Shown here piece by piece: positions 48,741 to 58,640 of a stretch of DNA of 64,000 bases (the first letter of the stretch is position 1; each line of letters begins with the position of its first letter). The notes under the pieces are model-generated. The model was not told where the DNA came from and did not search any database. It saw only the letters and a program-made list of their open reading frames with translations. Source of the DNA: Roseateles puraquae (GTDB taxonomy: Bacteria; Pseudomonadota; Gammaproteobacteria; Burkholderiales; Burkholderiaceae_C); the NCBI RefSeq assembly GCF_002205845.1, contig NZ_NISI01000004.1:1-64000 (forward strand), in the 5' to 3' direction. Position numbers and translations under genes: made by a program.

Positions 48741-48754
48741 TGACAACGCTGTCT
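48741..48754. promoter_or_regulatory. LacI-type operator candidate 3
   Basis: TGACAACGCTGTCT fits TGNNANCGNTNNC at 13 of 14 positions with 5 of 7 symmetric pairs. Confidence 0.5.
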
Positions 48755-48867
48755 ACGATAGACGATTCAGGGGCCGGGTTCAATGCCCCGGCTGGCTGTG
48801 GTTTTCCCGAATCCCCAGGTGGACAGCGCCGTCCAAGCCCTCGACGCGGCACCGGCCCGGCCGTGTT

Positions 48868-49557
48868 CTACGCGAGATCGAGCCGGTAGCCCACCCCATA
48901 GACCGAAGTGATGCGCGCTGCGTCTTCGGGCAGCGCGGCGAGCTTGCGGCGGATGTTCTTGATGTGGCTGTCGACCGCGCGGTCCGACACGTCACGGAAG
49001 TCCTCGTGGATGAGATCCAGCAACTGCCCACGCTCAAACACGCGGCCCGGCTGCTGCAGCAACTGGCGCAGCAGCCGGAACTCCACCGGCGTCAGCGCCA
49101 AGGCGTGATCACGCCAGACGACCCGCTGCCCGGCCTCATCGACCCCAAAGCCGCCGCCGACCTGCACCAACGACACCGGCGCGAGCCGCCCTTGCGCGCG
49201 CCGCAGCAGTGCCTTGACCCGGGCCACCAGTTCGCGCGGGCTGAAGGGCTTGCAGACGTAGTCATCGGCACCGAGCTCCAGCCCAAGCAGCCGGTCCAGC
49301 TCTTCCACCCGGGCGCTGTTGATCAGGATGGGCACGTCGCTGAAGACACGGACCGCGCGACACACCTCCAGGCCATCGAGCCCCGGCAGCATCACATCCA
49401 GCAGCACGGCCGCCGGCATCGGCCCGGTCCTCAAGCGTTCGAGCGCCTGGCGGCCATCGGCCAGCCATTCGGTGCGAAAACCCGAGGCATGCAGATAGTC
49501 CTGCACCAGGGCGGCCAGCTTGGGTTCGTCTTCGACCACGAGGATGAGATCGGTCAT
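48868..49557 (-). CDS. OmpR-family response regulator (BaeR-like)
   Basis: The 229-residue regulator has a receiver domain (about 1-120: VEDEPKLAALV, Asp in AVLLDVMLPGLDG, Lys in DYVCKPFSPREL) and a winged-helix effector domain (ALTPVEFRLLRQLLQQPGRVFERGQLLD, then VDSHIKNIRRKL and VYGVGYRLD). The RVEELDRLLGLELGADDYVCKP pattern is the BaeR branch, which in enterics controls envelope-stress efflux. Start ATG 49557 overlaps the kinase stop by 4 nt; the frame extending to 50025 is not real. Confidence 0.93.
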   Translation of the reverse strand: MTDLILVVEDEPKLAALVQDYLHASGFRTEWLADGRQALERLRTGPMPAAVLLDVMLPGLDGLEVCRAVRVFSDVPILINSARVEELDRLLGLELGADDYVCKPFSPRELVARVKALLRRAQGRLAPVSLVQVGGGFGVDEAGQRVVWRDHALALTPVEFRLLRQLLQQPGRVFERGQLLDLIHEDFRDVSDRAVDSHIKNIRRKLAALPEDAARITSVYGVGYRLDLA

Positions 49558-51026
49558 GAGGGCCTCACCGGCAACGTCAACACCACCGCCAACCCGCCTA
49601 GTGCGGCCGGCTCGGCCCGCAGTTGCCCGCCATGGGCCTGGGCAATCGCGCGGGCGATGGCCAAGCCCAGGCCTGAGCCGCCAAAGGCCCGGCTGCGCGA
49701 CGGGTCCACGCGGTAGAGCGGGTCGAACAGGCGCTCCAGGTCGGCGGCCGGCACGCCCGGCGGCGTGTCCTCCAGCCGCACCTCGACGGCCGGCCCGACA
49801 GCGCGCGCCGACAGCTTCACCCGGCCTGGTGCGTGGGTGTAGCGCAGGCTGTTCTCCAGCAGGTTCGCCAGCAGTTGCGATATCCGCCCGGCATCCCAGC
49901 GCGCGGCGGGCAACACGGCAGGCACCGCCGACTCCACCGCAAGGCCCAGCGCCTTGGCCCGCGGCAGCACCCGCTCCACGGCCGCCTGCAGCAAGGCTGC
50001 GGGCGCCACCTCGTCGAAGTCGCACGGCAGGGCCCGCAGCTCTGAAGTGGCCAGCAGATGGAAGTCCTCCACCAGGCGGGACAGCCGCTTGACCTCGTCC
50101 TGCAGCGACACGACCGCAGCCTTGTCCAGCGGCCGGATGCCATCGACCAAGGCCTCCACCTCACCACGCAGCACGGCCAGTGGGGTGCGCAGCTCGTGAG
50201 AAAGCTCGGCGATCCAGCGCTGCCGGCTCGACTCCAGACGCGACAACGAGGCCGCCATCGCGTTGATGTCGCCGTGCAAGCCAGCGATCTCGCTGGCCCC
50301 CGCCCCGTCGCGCGGCGTGGGCAGACGCACCTCGAACTCGCCCGCAGCGATCCGCCGGGCCGCCTCCTGCGCCTGCGCCAGCGGCCGGGCCCAGCGCACC
50401 GCCACCCGCCACGCCAGCAACAAGGCCACCAGCAGCACACCGCCTCCCACCAGGGCCAGACCCACATACTGGCGGCGCAAGAAGCTGGCATCGACACCCT
50501 CGACCGGGCCCGCCCGGTCGGCCAGGCGCAGCAGCACCACCGTCTGCCCGCTCACCTTGACCGCACGCACCTGCCCGGGTCGGTTGACCATCTCCCGTCG
50601 ACCGGCCAGCGGCGTCTGGCCATCAGCGCTCAGCACCACCACCCGGGGGCCGAAATTGGCAGGGTCACGCCGCCCGGGTGGGTCTCGCCGCACCTCTGGC
50701 GGCGGCCGGCGGTCGGCACCGGCCTCGCGGGGCGGTGGCGGCTCTGCCTCCGGCAGCGGCTCAGCGGGCCCACCCCGGCCGGACGACACACGCGCCGCGT
50801 CGAGCCAGTCGCGCAGCACCGGCCGCCAGTCGGTCGGCATCACGCTGCGCCGCGACAGGTCGCGCTCCGCCGCCTCCATCAGGCGCGTCAGGTGCTCGCC
50901 GTCCTGCACCTGCAGGTAGTCCGAGAAGCCGGCCCGCAGGTTCCACACCACGAGGCCGGCCACGGCTGCGACCGACGCCAACGCGGTGGCCACCAGCAGC
51001 AAAGACAGTTGATGCACGAGACGCAT
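49554..51026 (-). CDS. Sensor histidine kinase (BaeS-like)
   Basis: The 490-residue kinase has a membrane segment near 8-28, a periplasmic domain (about 30-165) containing an unusual Pro/Arg/Glu-rich stretch (PLPEAEPPPPREAGADRRPP), a second membrane segment (about 168-188), HAMP, the H-box ELSHELRTPLAVL, N-box LLANLLENSLRYT, DTPPGVPA and GGSGLGLAIARAI. It is paired with the downstream regulator by a 4-nt overlap. ATG 51026 (MRLVHQLSLL) is chosen over a longer frame that would cross the divergent cytochrome gene. The signal is unknown. Confidence 0.92.
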   Translation of the reverse strand: MRLVHQLSLLLVATALASVAAVAGLVVWNLRAGFSDYLQVQDGEHLTRLMEAAERDLSRRSVMPTDWRPVLRDWLDAARVSSGRGGPAEPLPEAEPPPPREAGADRRPPPEVRRDPPGRRDPANFGPRVVVLSADGQTPLAGRREMVNRPGQVRAVKVSGQTVVLLRLADRAGPVEGVDASFLRRQYVGLALVGGGVLLVALLLAWRVAVRWARPLAQAQEAARRIAAGEFEVRLPTPRDGAGASEIAGLHGDINAMAASLSRLESSRQRWIAELSHELRTPLAVLRGEVEALVDGIRPLDKAAVVSLQDEVKRLSRLVEDFHLLATSELRALPCDFDEVAPAALLQAAVERVLPRAKALGLAVESAVPAVLPAARWDAGRISQLLANLLENSLRYTHAPGRVKLSARAVGPAVEVRLEDTPPGVPAADLERLFDPLYRVDPSRSRAFGGSGLGLAIARAIAQAHGGQLRAEPAALGGLAVVLTLPVRPS

Positions 51027-51044
51027 CCGCACATCTTGCCCGGC

Positions 51045-51069
51045 AACTGTGGAGCCGCCCTCCACAGTT
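51045..51069. promoter_or_regulatory. Perfect 10-bp dyad in the divergent promoter region
   Basis: AACTGTGGAG (51045-51054) and CTCCACAGTT (51060-51069) are exact inverted repeats around 5 bp, between the kinase start (51026) and the cytochrome gene start (51133). It may be an operator for both genes or an RNA hairpin. Confidence 0.5.
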
Positions 51070-51132
51070 TCTCCATGCTGGCCGCCAGCTCGGCCCGCAA
51101 TCTGGCGACGCCACAACAACACGGAGATCGCC

Positions 51133-52383
51133 ATGCCCACCCGACTGCGCCCCGCCTGGTTCATCGCCCTGCTGATCGCGGGCCTCAGCGGCTGCGGCGG
51201 CGGAAGCACCACCGTCGACGCCTCAACACAAAGCCAGGACGCCACGACCAATGCCGAGGCGGTTCGCACGCCTCGCACACCGGCCCCCACACCCGTCCCC
51301 GTGCCCACGCTGGCCGACGTCGGCAACCGCCTCTTCAACGAGGTCAGCCTGTCCGCCAGCGGCAAGCTCGCCTGCGCCACCTGCCACGTGGAGACCCGTG
51401 GCCATGCCGACGCCGCAGGCTTCCTGCCGCTGGGCGGTGCCGATGGCACGCACCAGGGCCTGCGCAGCACCCCGAGTGCGCGCTATCTCGACCAGGCCGG
51501 CGCCTTCGGCTTCGACGCCCAGGGCCGCCCGCGCGGCGGCCTGTTCTGGGACGGCCGGGCCAACACCCGCCAGCAACAGGCCCGCGGCCCGCTCTTCAAT
51601 GCCGACGAGATGGCCAACACCGACGTCGCCGCCCTGGCGACGCGGCTGCGCGCCCTGCCCTATGCGGGCGACCTGCGCGCTGCCGCCGCCCTGCCCGCGG
51701 CCGCCACCGACGACCAGCTCGTCGACGCCGCCGTCAACGCCCTCGCCCGCTTCCAGGCGGAGGACACGCGATTCCACCCGTTCACGAGCAAGTTCGACGC
51801 CGTGCAGGACGGCCGCACCACGTTCACCGCACAGGAGCAGCGTGGCCTGGCCGCCTTCAACGACCCGCAGCGCGGCAATTGCGCCAGCTGCCACGACAGC
51901 CGCCCCGCGCCCGGCATCGGCCGCGCCCTCTTCACCAACTTCAGCTATCACGCCCTCGGCGTGCCTCGCAATCGAAGCCAGGCGACGGCTGACCCATCGT
52001 TCTTCGACCTGGGGCTGTGCGGCCCGCAGCGCAGCGACCTCGCCGGCCGCAATGACCTGTGTGGGATGTTCCGCACACCCAGCCTGCGCAACGTGGCGTT
52101 GACCGCGCCGTACTTTCACAACGCGAGCTTCGCCACGCTCGAAGACGTCGTGACCTTCTACGCGACGCGAGACCTCGATCCCGCGCGCTGGTACCCCACC
52201 GTGAACGGCCAGGTCCAGCTCTACAACGACCTGCCCGCTGGCCTGCGCACCAACGTGCAGCGAGGCGCACCGTTCCGGCGCGCCGGGCAGCCGCCGGCCA
52301 TCACGCCCCAGGATGCGGCCGACATCGTGGCCTTCCTGCGGACGCTGACCGACGGCTTCGCCCTGCCTGCCGGCACGCAGTGA
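51133..52383 (+). CDS. Di-haem cytochrome c peroxidase-like lipoprotein
   Basis: The 416-residue protein has a lipoprotein signal ending LIAGLSGC (Cys21), a Thr/Pro-rich linker (about 25-60) and two CxxCH haem sites: CATCH (81-85) and CASCH (250-254). Segments GGLFWDGRANTRQQQARGPLFNADEM and FRTPSLRNVALTAPYFHNASF are typical of the cytochrome c peroxidase/MauG family. It may reduce peroxide or carry out MauG-like oxidation at a periplasmic membrane. ATG 51133 with GGAGAT upstream is preferred to a longer frame. It is divergent from the BaeSR-like pair. Confidence 0.9.
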   Translation: MPTRLRPAWFIALLIAGLSGCGGGSTTVDASTQSQDATTNAEAVRTPRTPAPTPVPVPTLADVGNRLFNEVSLSASGKLACATCHVETRGHADAAGFLPLGGADGTHQGLRSTPSARYLDQAGAFGFDAQGRPRGGLFWDGRANTRQQQARGPLFNADEMANTDVAALATRLRALPYAGDLRAAAALPAAATDDQLVDAAVNALARFQAEDTRFHPFTSKFDAVQDGRTTFTAQEQRGLAAFNDPQRGNCASCHDSRPAPGIGRALFTNFSYHALGVPRNRSQATADPSFFDLGLCGPQRSDLAGRNDLCGMFRTPSLRNVALTAPYFHNASFATLEDVVTFYATRDLDPARWYPTVNGQVQLYNDLPAGLRTNVQRGAPFRRAGQPPAITPQDAADIVAFLRTLTDGFALPAGTQ

Positions 52384-52474
52384 GAGGGCCCATGCCGGAG
52401 AGGAAACTGCTAGAGTCTCGCGGAGGTAACTTCGTTACTTCTCCTATAGCAACTCCTCCTCCGGAAGCTCCGCC

Positions 52475-55273
52475 ATGCCTCCTCGCGCTGCCCCCGCCCG
52501 CCAAGACATCGACAAGAAGGTCGACAAGAACGAGCCCCTGGTGGCCGACATCCGGCTGCTCGGTCGCATCCTGGGCGACGTCATCCGCGAACAGGAGGGG
52601 CGCGAGGCCTACGAGCTGGTGGAGCGCATCCGCCAGCTGTCGGTGGCTTACCGCCACAAGCACGACAAGGAGGCCGGCAAGCGCTTCGACAAGCTGCTCA
52701 AGAGCCTGTCTGGCGAGCAGGCAGTCAGCGTGATCCGGGCCTTCAGCTACTTCTCGCACCTGGCCAACATCGCCGAAGACCGCCACCACATCCGCCGCCG
52801 CGACATCCATGAGCGCGCCGGCAGCCTGCAGCCCGGCTCACTCGCCTACTGCCTGGAGCACCTGCACGAAGCAGGCGTGCGGCCGACCGAGATCGCCGAG
52901 GTGCTCAAGCGCGGCTTCATCTCGCCGGTGCTGACCGCCCACCCGACCGAGGTGCAGCGCAAGAGCATCCTGGACGCCGAGCGCGCCGTCGCCGCCCTGC
53001 TGGAGGCACGCGACCGCGCGGCCACCGAACGGGAGCTGCGCGAGGTCGAGGGCCTGCTGCGCGCCCGCATCACCCAGCTCTGGCAGACGCGCATGCTGCG
53101 CTACTCCAAGCTGACGGTGGCCGACGAGATCGAGAACGCGCTCTCCTACTACCAGTCGACCTTCCTGCGCCAGATTCCCAAGCTCTACGCGGAGCTGGAA
53201 GAACACCTGCCCGGCCATGCCCTGCCCAACTTCCTGCGCATGGGCCACTGGATTGGCGGTGACCGCGACGGCAACCCCAACGTCGGCGCGGCCACACTCA
53301 AGCGCGCCATGCAGCGCCAGAGTGAAGTGGCCCTGCGCCACTACCTCACCGAGTTGCATGAACTGGGGGCCGAGCTGTCCATCTCGCTGCGCCTGACCGG
53401 CGTGTCGCCCGAGATGCAACTGCTGGCCGAGCGCAGCCCCGACCAGAACGCCCACCGGCTGGACGAACCCTATCGCCGCGCGCTGACCGGCATGTACGCC
53501 CGTCTGGCTGCCACGCTGCACGAGCTGACCGGCACCGAAGCCCTTCGCCATGCCGTCGCGCCGCAAGACCCGTATCGAAGCCCTGACGAGTTGCTGGCCG
53601 ACCTGCGCACCATCGAGGCTTCCCTCAAGAGTCACCACGCCGAGGCCCTCATCGCCCCGCGCCTGGCGCCGCTGATCCGTGCGGTGCAGGTGTTCGGCTT
53701 TCACCTCGCCACGCTCGACCTGCGCCAGAGCAGCGACCAGCACGAACTCGTCGTCGCCGAACTGCTGGCCACCGCCCGCATCGAGGGCGACTACTCGGCG
53801 CTGGACGAAGCCACCAAGCGCGCGCTGCTGCTGCGCCTCCTCAACGACGCCCGCCCGCTGCGCGTCATCGGTGCCACGTACACCGAGAAGACCCAGTTCG
53901 AGCTCGCCACCTTCGAGACCGCCCGCGAGGCGCTCAACCGCTTCGGCCGCGAGGCGCTGCGCCACTACATCATTTCGCACACCGAATCGGTCAGCGACCT
54001 GCTGGAAGTGGCCCTGCTGCTGAAGGAAACCGGCCTGCTGCGCGGCGTGCTGTCGGAGTACGCCACCAGCGACCTGATCATCGTGCCGCTGTTCGAGACC
54101 ATCGGCGACCTGCGCATCGCGCCGGACATCATGCGGGAGTTCTACGCCCTGCCCGGCATCCGCGGCATGGTGGACCGCTCCGGCGGCGAGCAGGACATCA
54201 TGCTTGGCTACTCCGACAGCAACAAGGACGGCGGCATGTTCACGTCGTCGTGGGAGCTGTACCGCGCCGAGATCGCGCTGGTGGAGCTCTTCGACGAACT
54301 GCGCCGCGTCGGACCGCTGACGCTGCGCCTCTTCCACGGCCGTGGCGGCACCGTCGGCCGCGGCGGTGGCCCGAGCTACCAGGCCATCCTGGCGCAGCCC
54401 CCGGGCACCGTGAACGGCCAGATCCGCCTGACCGAGCAAGGCGAGGTGATCGCCTCGAAGTACGCCCACCCCGAGATCGGCCGGCGCAACCTCGAAACCC
54501 TGGTTGCCGCCACGCTGGAAGCCACACTGCTGCACCCCACGCAGAGCGCGCCCAAGAGCTTCCTGCAGGCCGCCCAGGCACTGTCGGACGCCAGCTTCGC
54601 GGCCTACCGCGGCCTGGTCTACGGCACGCCGGGGTTTGCCGACTACTTCTTCGCCAGCACGCCCATCCGCGAGATCGCCGAGCTGAACATCGGCTCGCGT
54701 CCGGCCTCGCGCAAGGCCACGCGCGCCATTGAAGACCTGCGCGCCATTCCCTGGGGCTTCTCCTGGGGTCAGGCCCGCGTGGCCCTGCCCGGCTGGTGCG
54801 GCTTTGGCTCCGGTGTCGAAGCCTTCCTGGGTGAGGAGCCCACGCAGCGCGCCAAGAACCTCGCCCTGCTCAAGCGCATGCTCAAGGGCTGGCCGTTCTT
54901 CCGGGCGGTGCTGTCCAATCTCGACATGGTGCTGGCCAAGGCGGACCTCGCCCTGGCCGAACGCTACGTGGAACTGGTGGAGGACAAGAAGCTCGGCAAG
55001 CGCATCTTCACGGCCATCAAGGCCGAGTTCGAGCGCACCCAGGCGGCGCTGAATCTCATCACCGGCGACGACAAGCGCCTGGCGGCCAACCCGTCGCTGG
55101 CCCGCTCCATCGAGCACCGCTTCCCCTACATCGACCCGCTGAACCATCTGCAGGTGGAGCTGATGCGCCGTTACCGCCGCACCCAGGCCGACGACCCGGC
55201 GATGGAGCGGGTGCAGCGCGGCATCCATCTGTCCATCAACGGCATCGCGGCCGGCCTGCGCAACACCGGTTGA
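52475..55273 (+). CDS. ppc: Phosphoenolpyruvate carboxylase
   Basis: Ppc carboxylates phosphoenolpyruvate to oxaloacetate to refill the citrate cycle. The 932-residue enzyme has the signatures [14 protein letters not shown] (catalytic His), [21 protein letters not shown] and [15 protein letters not shown], and a standard C-terminus ending in [12 protein letters not shown]. Length is slightly above the usual 870-900 because of the N-terminal [19 protein letters not shown] short dyad (about 52423-52442) lies in the 91-bp leader. Confidence 0.98.
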   Translation: MPPRAAPARQDIDKKVDKNEPLVADIRLLGRILGDVIREQEGREAYELVERIRQLSVAYRHKHDKEAGKRFDKLLKSLSGEQAVSVIRAFSYFSHLANIAEDRHHIRRRDIHERAGSLQPGSLAYCLEHLHEAGVRPTEIAEVLKRGFISPVLTAHPTEVQRKSILDAERAVAALLEARDRAATERELREVEGLLRARITQLWQTRMLRYSKLTVADEIENALSYYQSTFLRQIPKLYAELEEHLPGHALPNFLRMGHWIGGDRDGNPNVGAATLKRAMQRQSEVALRHYLTELHELGAELSISLRLTGVSPEMQLLAERSPDQNAHRLDEPYRRALTGMYARLAATLHELTGTEALRHAVAPQDPYRSPDELLADLRTIEASLKSHHAEALIAPRLAPLIRAVQVFGFHLATLDLRQSSDQHELVVAELLATARIEGDYSALDEATKRALLLRLLNDARPLRVIGATYTEKTQFELATFETAREALNRFGREALRHYIISHTESVSDLLEVALLLKETGLLRGVLSEYATSDLIIVPLFETIGDLRIAPDIMREFYALPGIRGMVDRSGGEQDIMLGYSDSNKDGGMFTSSWELYRAEIALVELFDELRRVGPLTLRLFHGRGGTVGRGGGPSYQAILAQPPGTVNGQIRLTEQGEVIASKYAHPEIGRRNLETLVAATLEATLLHPTQSAPKSFLQAAQALSDASFAAYRGLVYGTPGFADYFFASTPIREIAELNIGSRPASRKATRAIEDLRAIPWGFSWGQARVALPGWCGFGSGVEAFLGEEPTQRAKNLALLKRMLKGWPFFRAVLSNLDMVLAKADLALAERYVELVEDKKLGKRIFTAIKAEFERTQAALNLITGDDKRLAANPSLARSIEHRFPYIDPLNHLQVELMRRYRRTQADDPAMERVQRGIHLSINGIAAGLRNTG

Positions 55274-55352
55274 GCGTCCCGCCCCGGGTATTGCCTGTCA
55301 CCTGCAGACGGGTCGCACCGGGGCTGTCGGCCTGACTAAACTCGCGCCGCAG

Positions 55353-55931
55353 ATGAACGCGGCGGACGACACCGAAGACCTCACCCAACTGTTGCAGGCC
55401 TGGAAAGGCGGCAGCAGCGATGCCTTCGACCGTCTGGTTCGCACCCTGCACCGCGACCTGCTGCGCATGGCCGCCTCGCGGCTGCGCGCAGCCAACGATG
55501 CGTCCCTGAGCCGCGGGGACGTGGTGAGCGAGGCGCTGCTGCGCCTGATGGCCACGCCGCAACAGGACTGGCAAAGCCGGGCCCACTTCTTCGGCACGGT
55601 GTCGCTGACGATGCGCAGCGTGCTGTGCGACCACGCGCGCGCCCGGCTGCGCGACAAGCGCGGCGGAGGCGCCCTGAAGCTCACGCTCAGCGGCCTGTCG
55701 GTGGGCGAGGAGTCCATGGCGGCCGATGTGCTGACGCTGGACCGGCTGCTGCTGCAACTCGAAGCCATCGACCCGCGCGCCATGCAGGTGCTGCAAATGA
55801 CCTACTTCACCAGCCTGAGCCGCGACGACATCGCCGAGGTGATGGAGGTGTCCACCCGCACCATCGACCGCGAGCTGCGCTTCGGCCGTGCCTGGCTCGC
55901 CGAACAGCTCGGCCGCGAGCTGGAAGCCTGA
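55353..55931 (+). CDS. ECF-type RNA polymerase sigma factor
   Basis: The 192-residue protein has sigma regions 2 (DAFDRLVRTLHRDLLRMAASRL, VVSEALLRLM, HFFGTVSLTMRSVLCDHARARLRDKRGGG as pattern) and 4 (LEAIDPRAMQVLQMTYFTSLSRDDIAEVMEVSTRTIDRELRFGRAWL as pattern). It resembles the ECF subgroup that travels with Ser/Thr kinases rather than with an anti-sigma factor. Its TGA overlaps the ATG of the kinase gene by 1 nt, so the two are coupled. A TAAACT lies 10 nt before the ATG. Confidence 0.92.
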   Translation: MNAADDTEDLTQLLQAWKGGSSDAFDRLVRTLHRDLLRMAASRLRAANDASLSRGDVVSEALLRLMATPQQDWQSRAHFFGTVSLTMRSVLCDHARARLRDKRGGGALKLTLSGLSVGEESMAADVLTLDRLLLQLEAIDPRAMQVLQMTYFTSLSRDDIAEVMEVSTRTIDRELRFGRAWLAEQLGRELEA

Positions 55932-58618
55932 TGACGAGCACCGGCGCCGACACCGCCAGTGAGCACGCGCGGGTCAAGGCGCTGTTCAACGAGGTCTGCG
56001 ACATCAGCGACCCCGCCGAGCAGCGGGCACGCCTGCAGGCCGCAGAGCCGGACGAGGCGCTGCGGCAGCGCGTCTGGGCCATGCTCGAAGCCGACCGGGC
56101 CGAAGCCACCGGCTTCTCGGCGCCGCTGGCTGCGCTGAAGGCGGCCGCGCTGGAGTCTGCAGCGCCGGAGCTCAAGGCCGGCGACCGGCTCGGCGCCTGG
56201 ACGCTCTCCGAAGAACTCGGGCACGGCGGGATGGGGCGCGTATACCTCGCTGAACGCAGCGACGGCCACTACCGGCAGCGGGCCGCCATCAAGCTGCTGC
56301 TGGGTTGGTCCACGCCCGACGCACTGGCACAGCTGGCGCGTGAACGGCAGATTCTCGCGTCGCTGAACCATCCGCACATCGCCCGGCTGATCGACGGCGG
56401 CACCACGCCACGGGGCCGCCCCTACCTCGTGATGGAGTACGTCGATGGCGAGCGCATCGACCGCTACTGCGACGCGCAGGGCCTGGGACTGGACGCCCGG
56501 CTGGCACTGTTCGAGCAGGTCTGCACCGCGGTCGCGCATGCCCACCGGCAGCTCATCGTGCATTGCGACATCAAGCCCGGCAATGTACTGGTGGGCAGCG
56601 ATGGTCGGGCCATGCTGCTGGACTTCGGCATCGCCCACCTTGACGGCCAGGACGGCGAGCTTGCAGGCGGCACGAGCGCCGGCCTCACCCCCCGCTACGC
56701 CAGCCCCGAGCAGCAAGCCGGCGAAGCGGCCACACCGGCTTCCGACATCTACAGCCTCGGCCGCCTGCTGGAGGAACTGCTCAAGCCCTTGAACCCGCGG
56801 CCGCGCCGGCACGAACTCCACGCGATCGTCGCGCATGCCACGCAAGCCCAGCCCGCGGACCGCTACCTTGACGTCAGCGGCCTGCTGGCCGACCTGCGGC
56901 GCTTCCGCGCCCACCTGCCCCTGGCGGCGCTGCCACGCCGTACAGGCTATGTGGCCACCAAGTGGCTGCGCCGGCGCTGGCCCTGGGTGCTGGTGGGCAG
57001 CGCTGTGGCTGCGGGCAGCACCGCCTTCACCTTCAGCCTGATCGCCCAGCGCGACCGCGCCGAGGCCGAAGCGCGCACCACGCGTGAGGTCAGCCGCTTC
57101 ATGATCTCGCTCTTCCAGGGTGCCGACCCGGCCACAGGCACCCGCCATGACGTGACCGCCCGCGAGCTGATCGACAAGGGCCGGGCCAAACTCGCCGACT
57201 CGCTGAAAGACCAGCCCGCACAACGGGCCCGGCTGCAGGCCGTGCTCGGCGAGGTCTACGAAAAACTGGGCCAGATGCAGCAGGCCGCCGAGATGTTTGA
57301 GCAGGGCCTGAAGAATCCTGACCTCGCCCCCGACGAGGAAGAGCGGCTGCAGGCCAACCTGGCCCTGGCCTATGCCAACACCGGCCGACCCGAGGCCGCC
57401 ATCGCGCCGGCACGGCGCGCCCTGGCGCTCTCGCTGCAGGGGCGACCGCCCGACATCGGCCGCATCGCCAATGCGGAGAACCGCCTGGGCATCAGCCTGA
57501 CCAACCTGGGCCAGGTGAGCGAAGCGCGCCGCTTGCTGGCATCGTCCCTGGAGCGGCGAACGGCGACCGAGGGCGAGCTCAGCCTCAACGTCGCGCAGGT
57601 CATGCACAACCTCGCTCGCGCCTACTGGCGAGCCGGAGACATCGGCGCCGCCGAGCGCGCGTTCCGCCGCTCGCTGGACATCAAGCGCGAGATCAAGTCG
57701 GGCGATGAATCCGTCCTCACCTCGCAGCGCCAGCTGGCTCGTCTGCTGGTCGAGCAAGGTCGGTTCGACGAGGGCCTCCAACTGGCACGCGAGGTGCTGG
57801 CCTCGTACGAGCGGATCTACGGGCCGCGCAGTGCCTTCCTGCCCGAGATGCGGGGCGAGCTGGGCACCCTGCTGCTGGACGCGGGCCAAGTGCAGGAAGC
57901 CCGGCCGCTGATGGAGGCTGCGCTGCGCGACCAGCTGGACCGGGCCGGCGGCCAGGTCACGATGCCACTGGCCACCGCCAAGCTGCAAATCGGCCGCCTG
58001 TGGCTGGCGCAGGACGATCCACGGGCCGGCCCCTGGCTCAGGTCCACGCTGGCTGAGCGAATCAAGCTCCACGGCCGAGTGCAGGCCACCGGCACGCAAC
58101 TGACCCGCACGGCCTATGTGCGCTGGCTGCAACGCCAGGGCCGCTTTGCCGAAGCCGCGGCCGAGCTGAGCCTGCTGTGGGAGGAGCGCAAGCCGCGCGA
58201 AGCCACGGACACCGACCGCCTCACGGCCCAGCTGCTACGGGCAGAGAACGCGCAAGCCCTGGGCCAGTGGGCCGACGCGGCACGACTGCTGGAGGAGGTG
58301 GGCGCAGCCGAGCAGGCTCTGTACGGCGCCAACCGTGCCCATTGGCTGCAGCTGCGCGCCGCTCAAGCCATGGGCGAACAACGGCCTGCCGACGCCCTGC
58401 CCTTGAACGACGCTGCCTGGGCGGCCACCACAGCCATCCTGCCTGCCGGCCACCCAGGCCGCATCGCCCCCGGCCTGCGCCGGCACGCCCTGCTGCTGCA
58501 GGCAGGTGACCGCGCCCGGGCGGAGGCTTTGCTGGCCGAACTGGCGCCGGCGGCGGCGGCCTTGTCGCCGGAGTCCGTGTTGCGCCGGCGGTACGAGCAG
58601 CTGAAACCGCGCAAGTAG
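55931..58618 (+). CDS. Transmembrane Ser/Thr protein kinase with TPR region
   Basis: The 895-residue protein has a kinase domain (about 85-330): GHGGMGRVYLAE, Lys in AAIKLLLG, VHCDIKPGNVLV with HCD (211-213) in place of HRD, LLDFGIAHLD and TPRYASPEQQ. A membrane helix (about 350-370) is followed by TPR-type repeats to the C-terminus (YEKLGQMQQAAEMFEQGLKN, ANLALAYANTGRPEAAIAPARRAL). The topology puts the TPR part in the periplasm. It probably controls the coupled ECF sigma factor; the N-terminal 80 residues contain a short helical segment seen in such kinases. ATG 55931 is fixed by the overlap; the longer frame is spurious. Confidence 0.92.
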   Translation: MTSTGADTASEHARVKALFNEVCDISDPAEQRARLQAAEPDEALRQRVWAMLEADRAEATGFSAPLAALKAAALESAAPELKAGDRLGAWTLSEELGHGGMGRVYLAERSDGHYRQRAAIKLLLGWSTPDALAQLARERQILASLNHPHIARLIDGGTTPRGRPYLVMEYVDGERIDRYCDAQGLGLDARLALFEQVCTAVAHAHRQLIVHCDIKPGNVLVGSDGRAMLLDFGIAHLDGQDGELAGGTSAGLTPRYASPEQQAGEAATPASDIYSLGRLLEELLKPLNPRPRRHELHAIVAHATQAQPADRYLDVSGLLADLRRFRAHLPLAALPRRTGYVATKWLRRRWPWVLVGSAVAAGSTAFTFSLIAQRDRAEAEARTTREVSRFMISLFQGADPATGTRHDVTARELIDKGRAKLADSLKDQPAQRARLQAVLGEVYEKLGQMQQAAEMFEQGLKNPDLAPDEEERLQANLALAYANTGRPEAAIAPARRALALSLQGRPPDIGRIANAENRLGISLTNLGQVSEARRLLASSLERRTATEGELSLNVAQVMHNLARAYWRAGDIGAAERAFRRSLDIKREIKSGDESVLTSQRQLARLLVEQGRFDEGLQLAREVLASYERIYGPRSAFLPEMRGELGTLLLDAGQVQEARPLMEAALRDQLDRAGGQVTMPLATAKLQIGRLWLAQDDPRAGPWLRSTLAERIKLHGRVQATGTQLTRTAYVRWLQRQGRFAEAAAELSLLWEERKPREATDTDRLTAQLLRAENAQALGQWADAARLLEEVGAAEQALYGANRAHWLQLRAAQAMGEQRPADALPLNDAAWAATTAILPAGHPGRIAPGLRRHALLLQAGDRARAEALLAELAPAAAALSPESVLRRRYEQLKPRK

Positions 58619-58640
58619 CAGGCCGCCGCCGCTTGAATCG

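Larger units (their letters stand above)
48392..48867. other. 476-bp non-coding control region of the receptor locus
   Basis: No credible gene. It contains four LacI-type dyads (listed separately), a larger imperfect palindrome with GCATTGA/TCAATGC ends (48665-48701), a candidate minus-strand promoter (TTATCA about 48461-48466, TAAGAA about 48440-48445) and a run of seven As near 48508. Confidence 0.6.

Noticed and set aside
52423-52442. Small dyad (GTAAC/GTTAC) before ppc as an operator
   Set aside because: Only 7 of 8 pairs, no known regulator motif, and no clear promoter around it.
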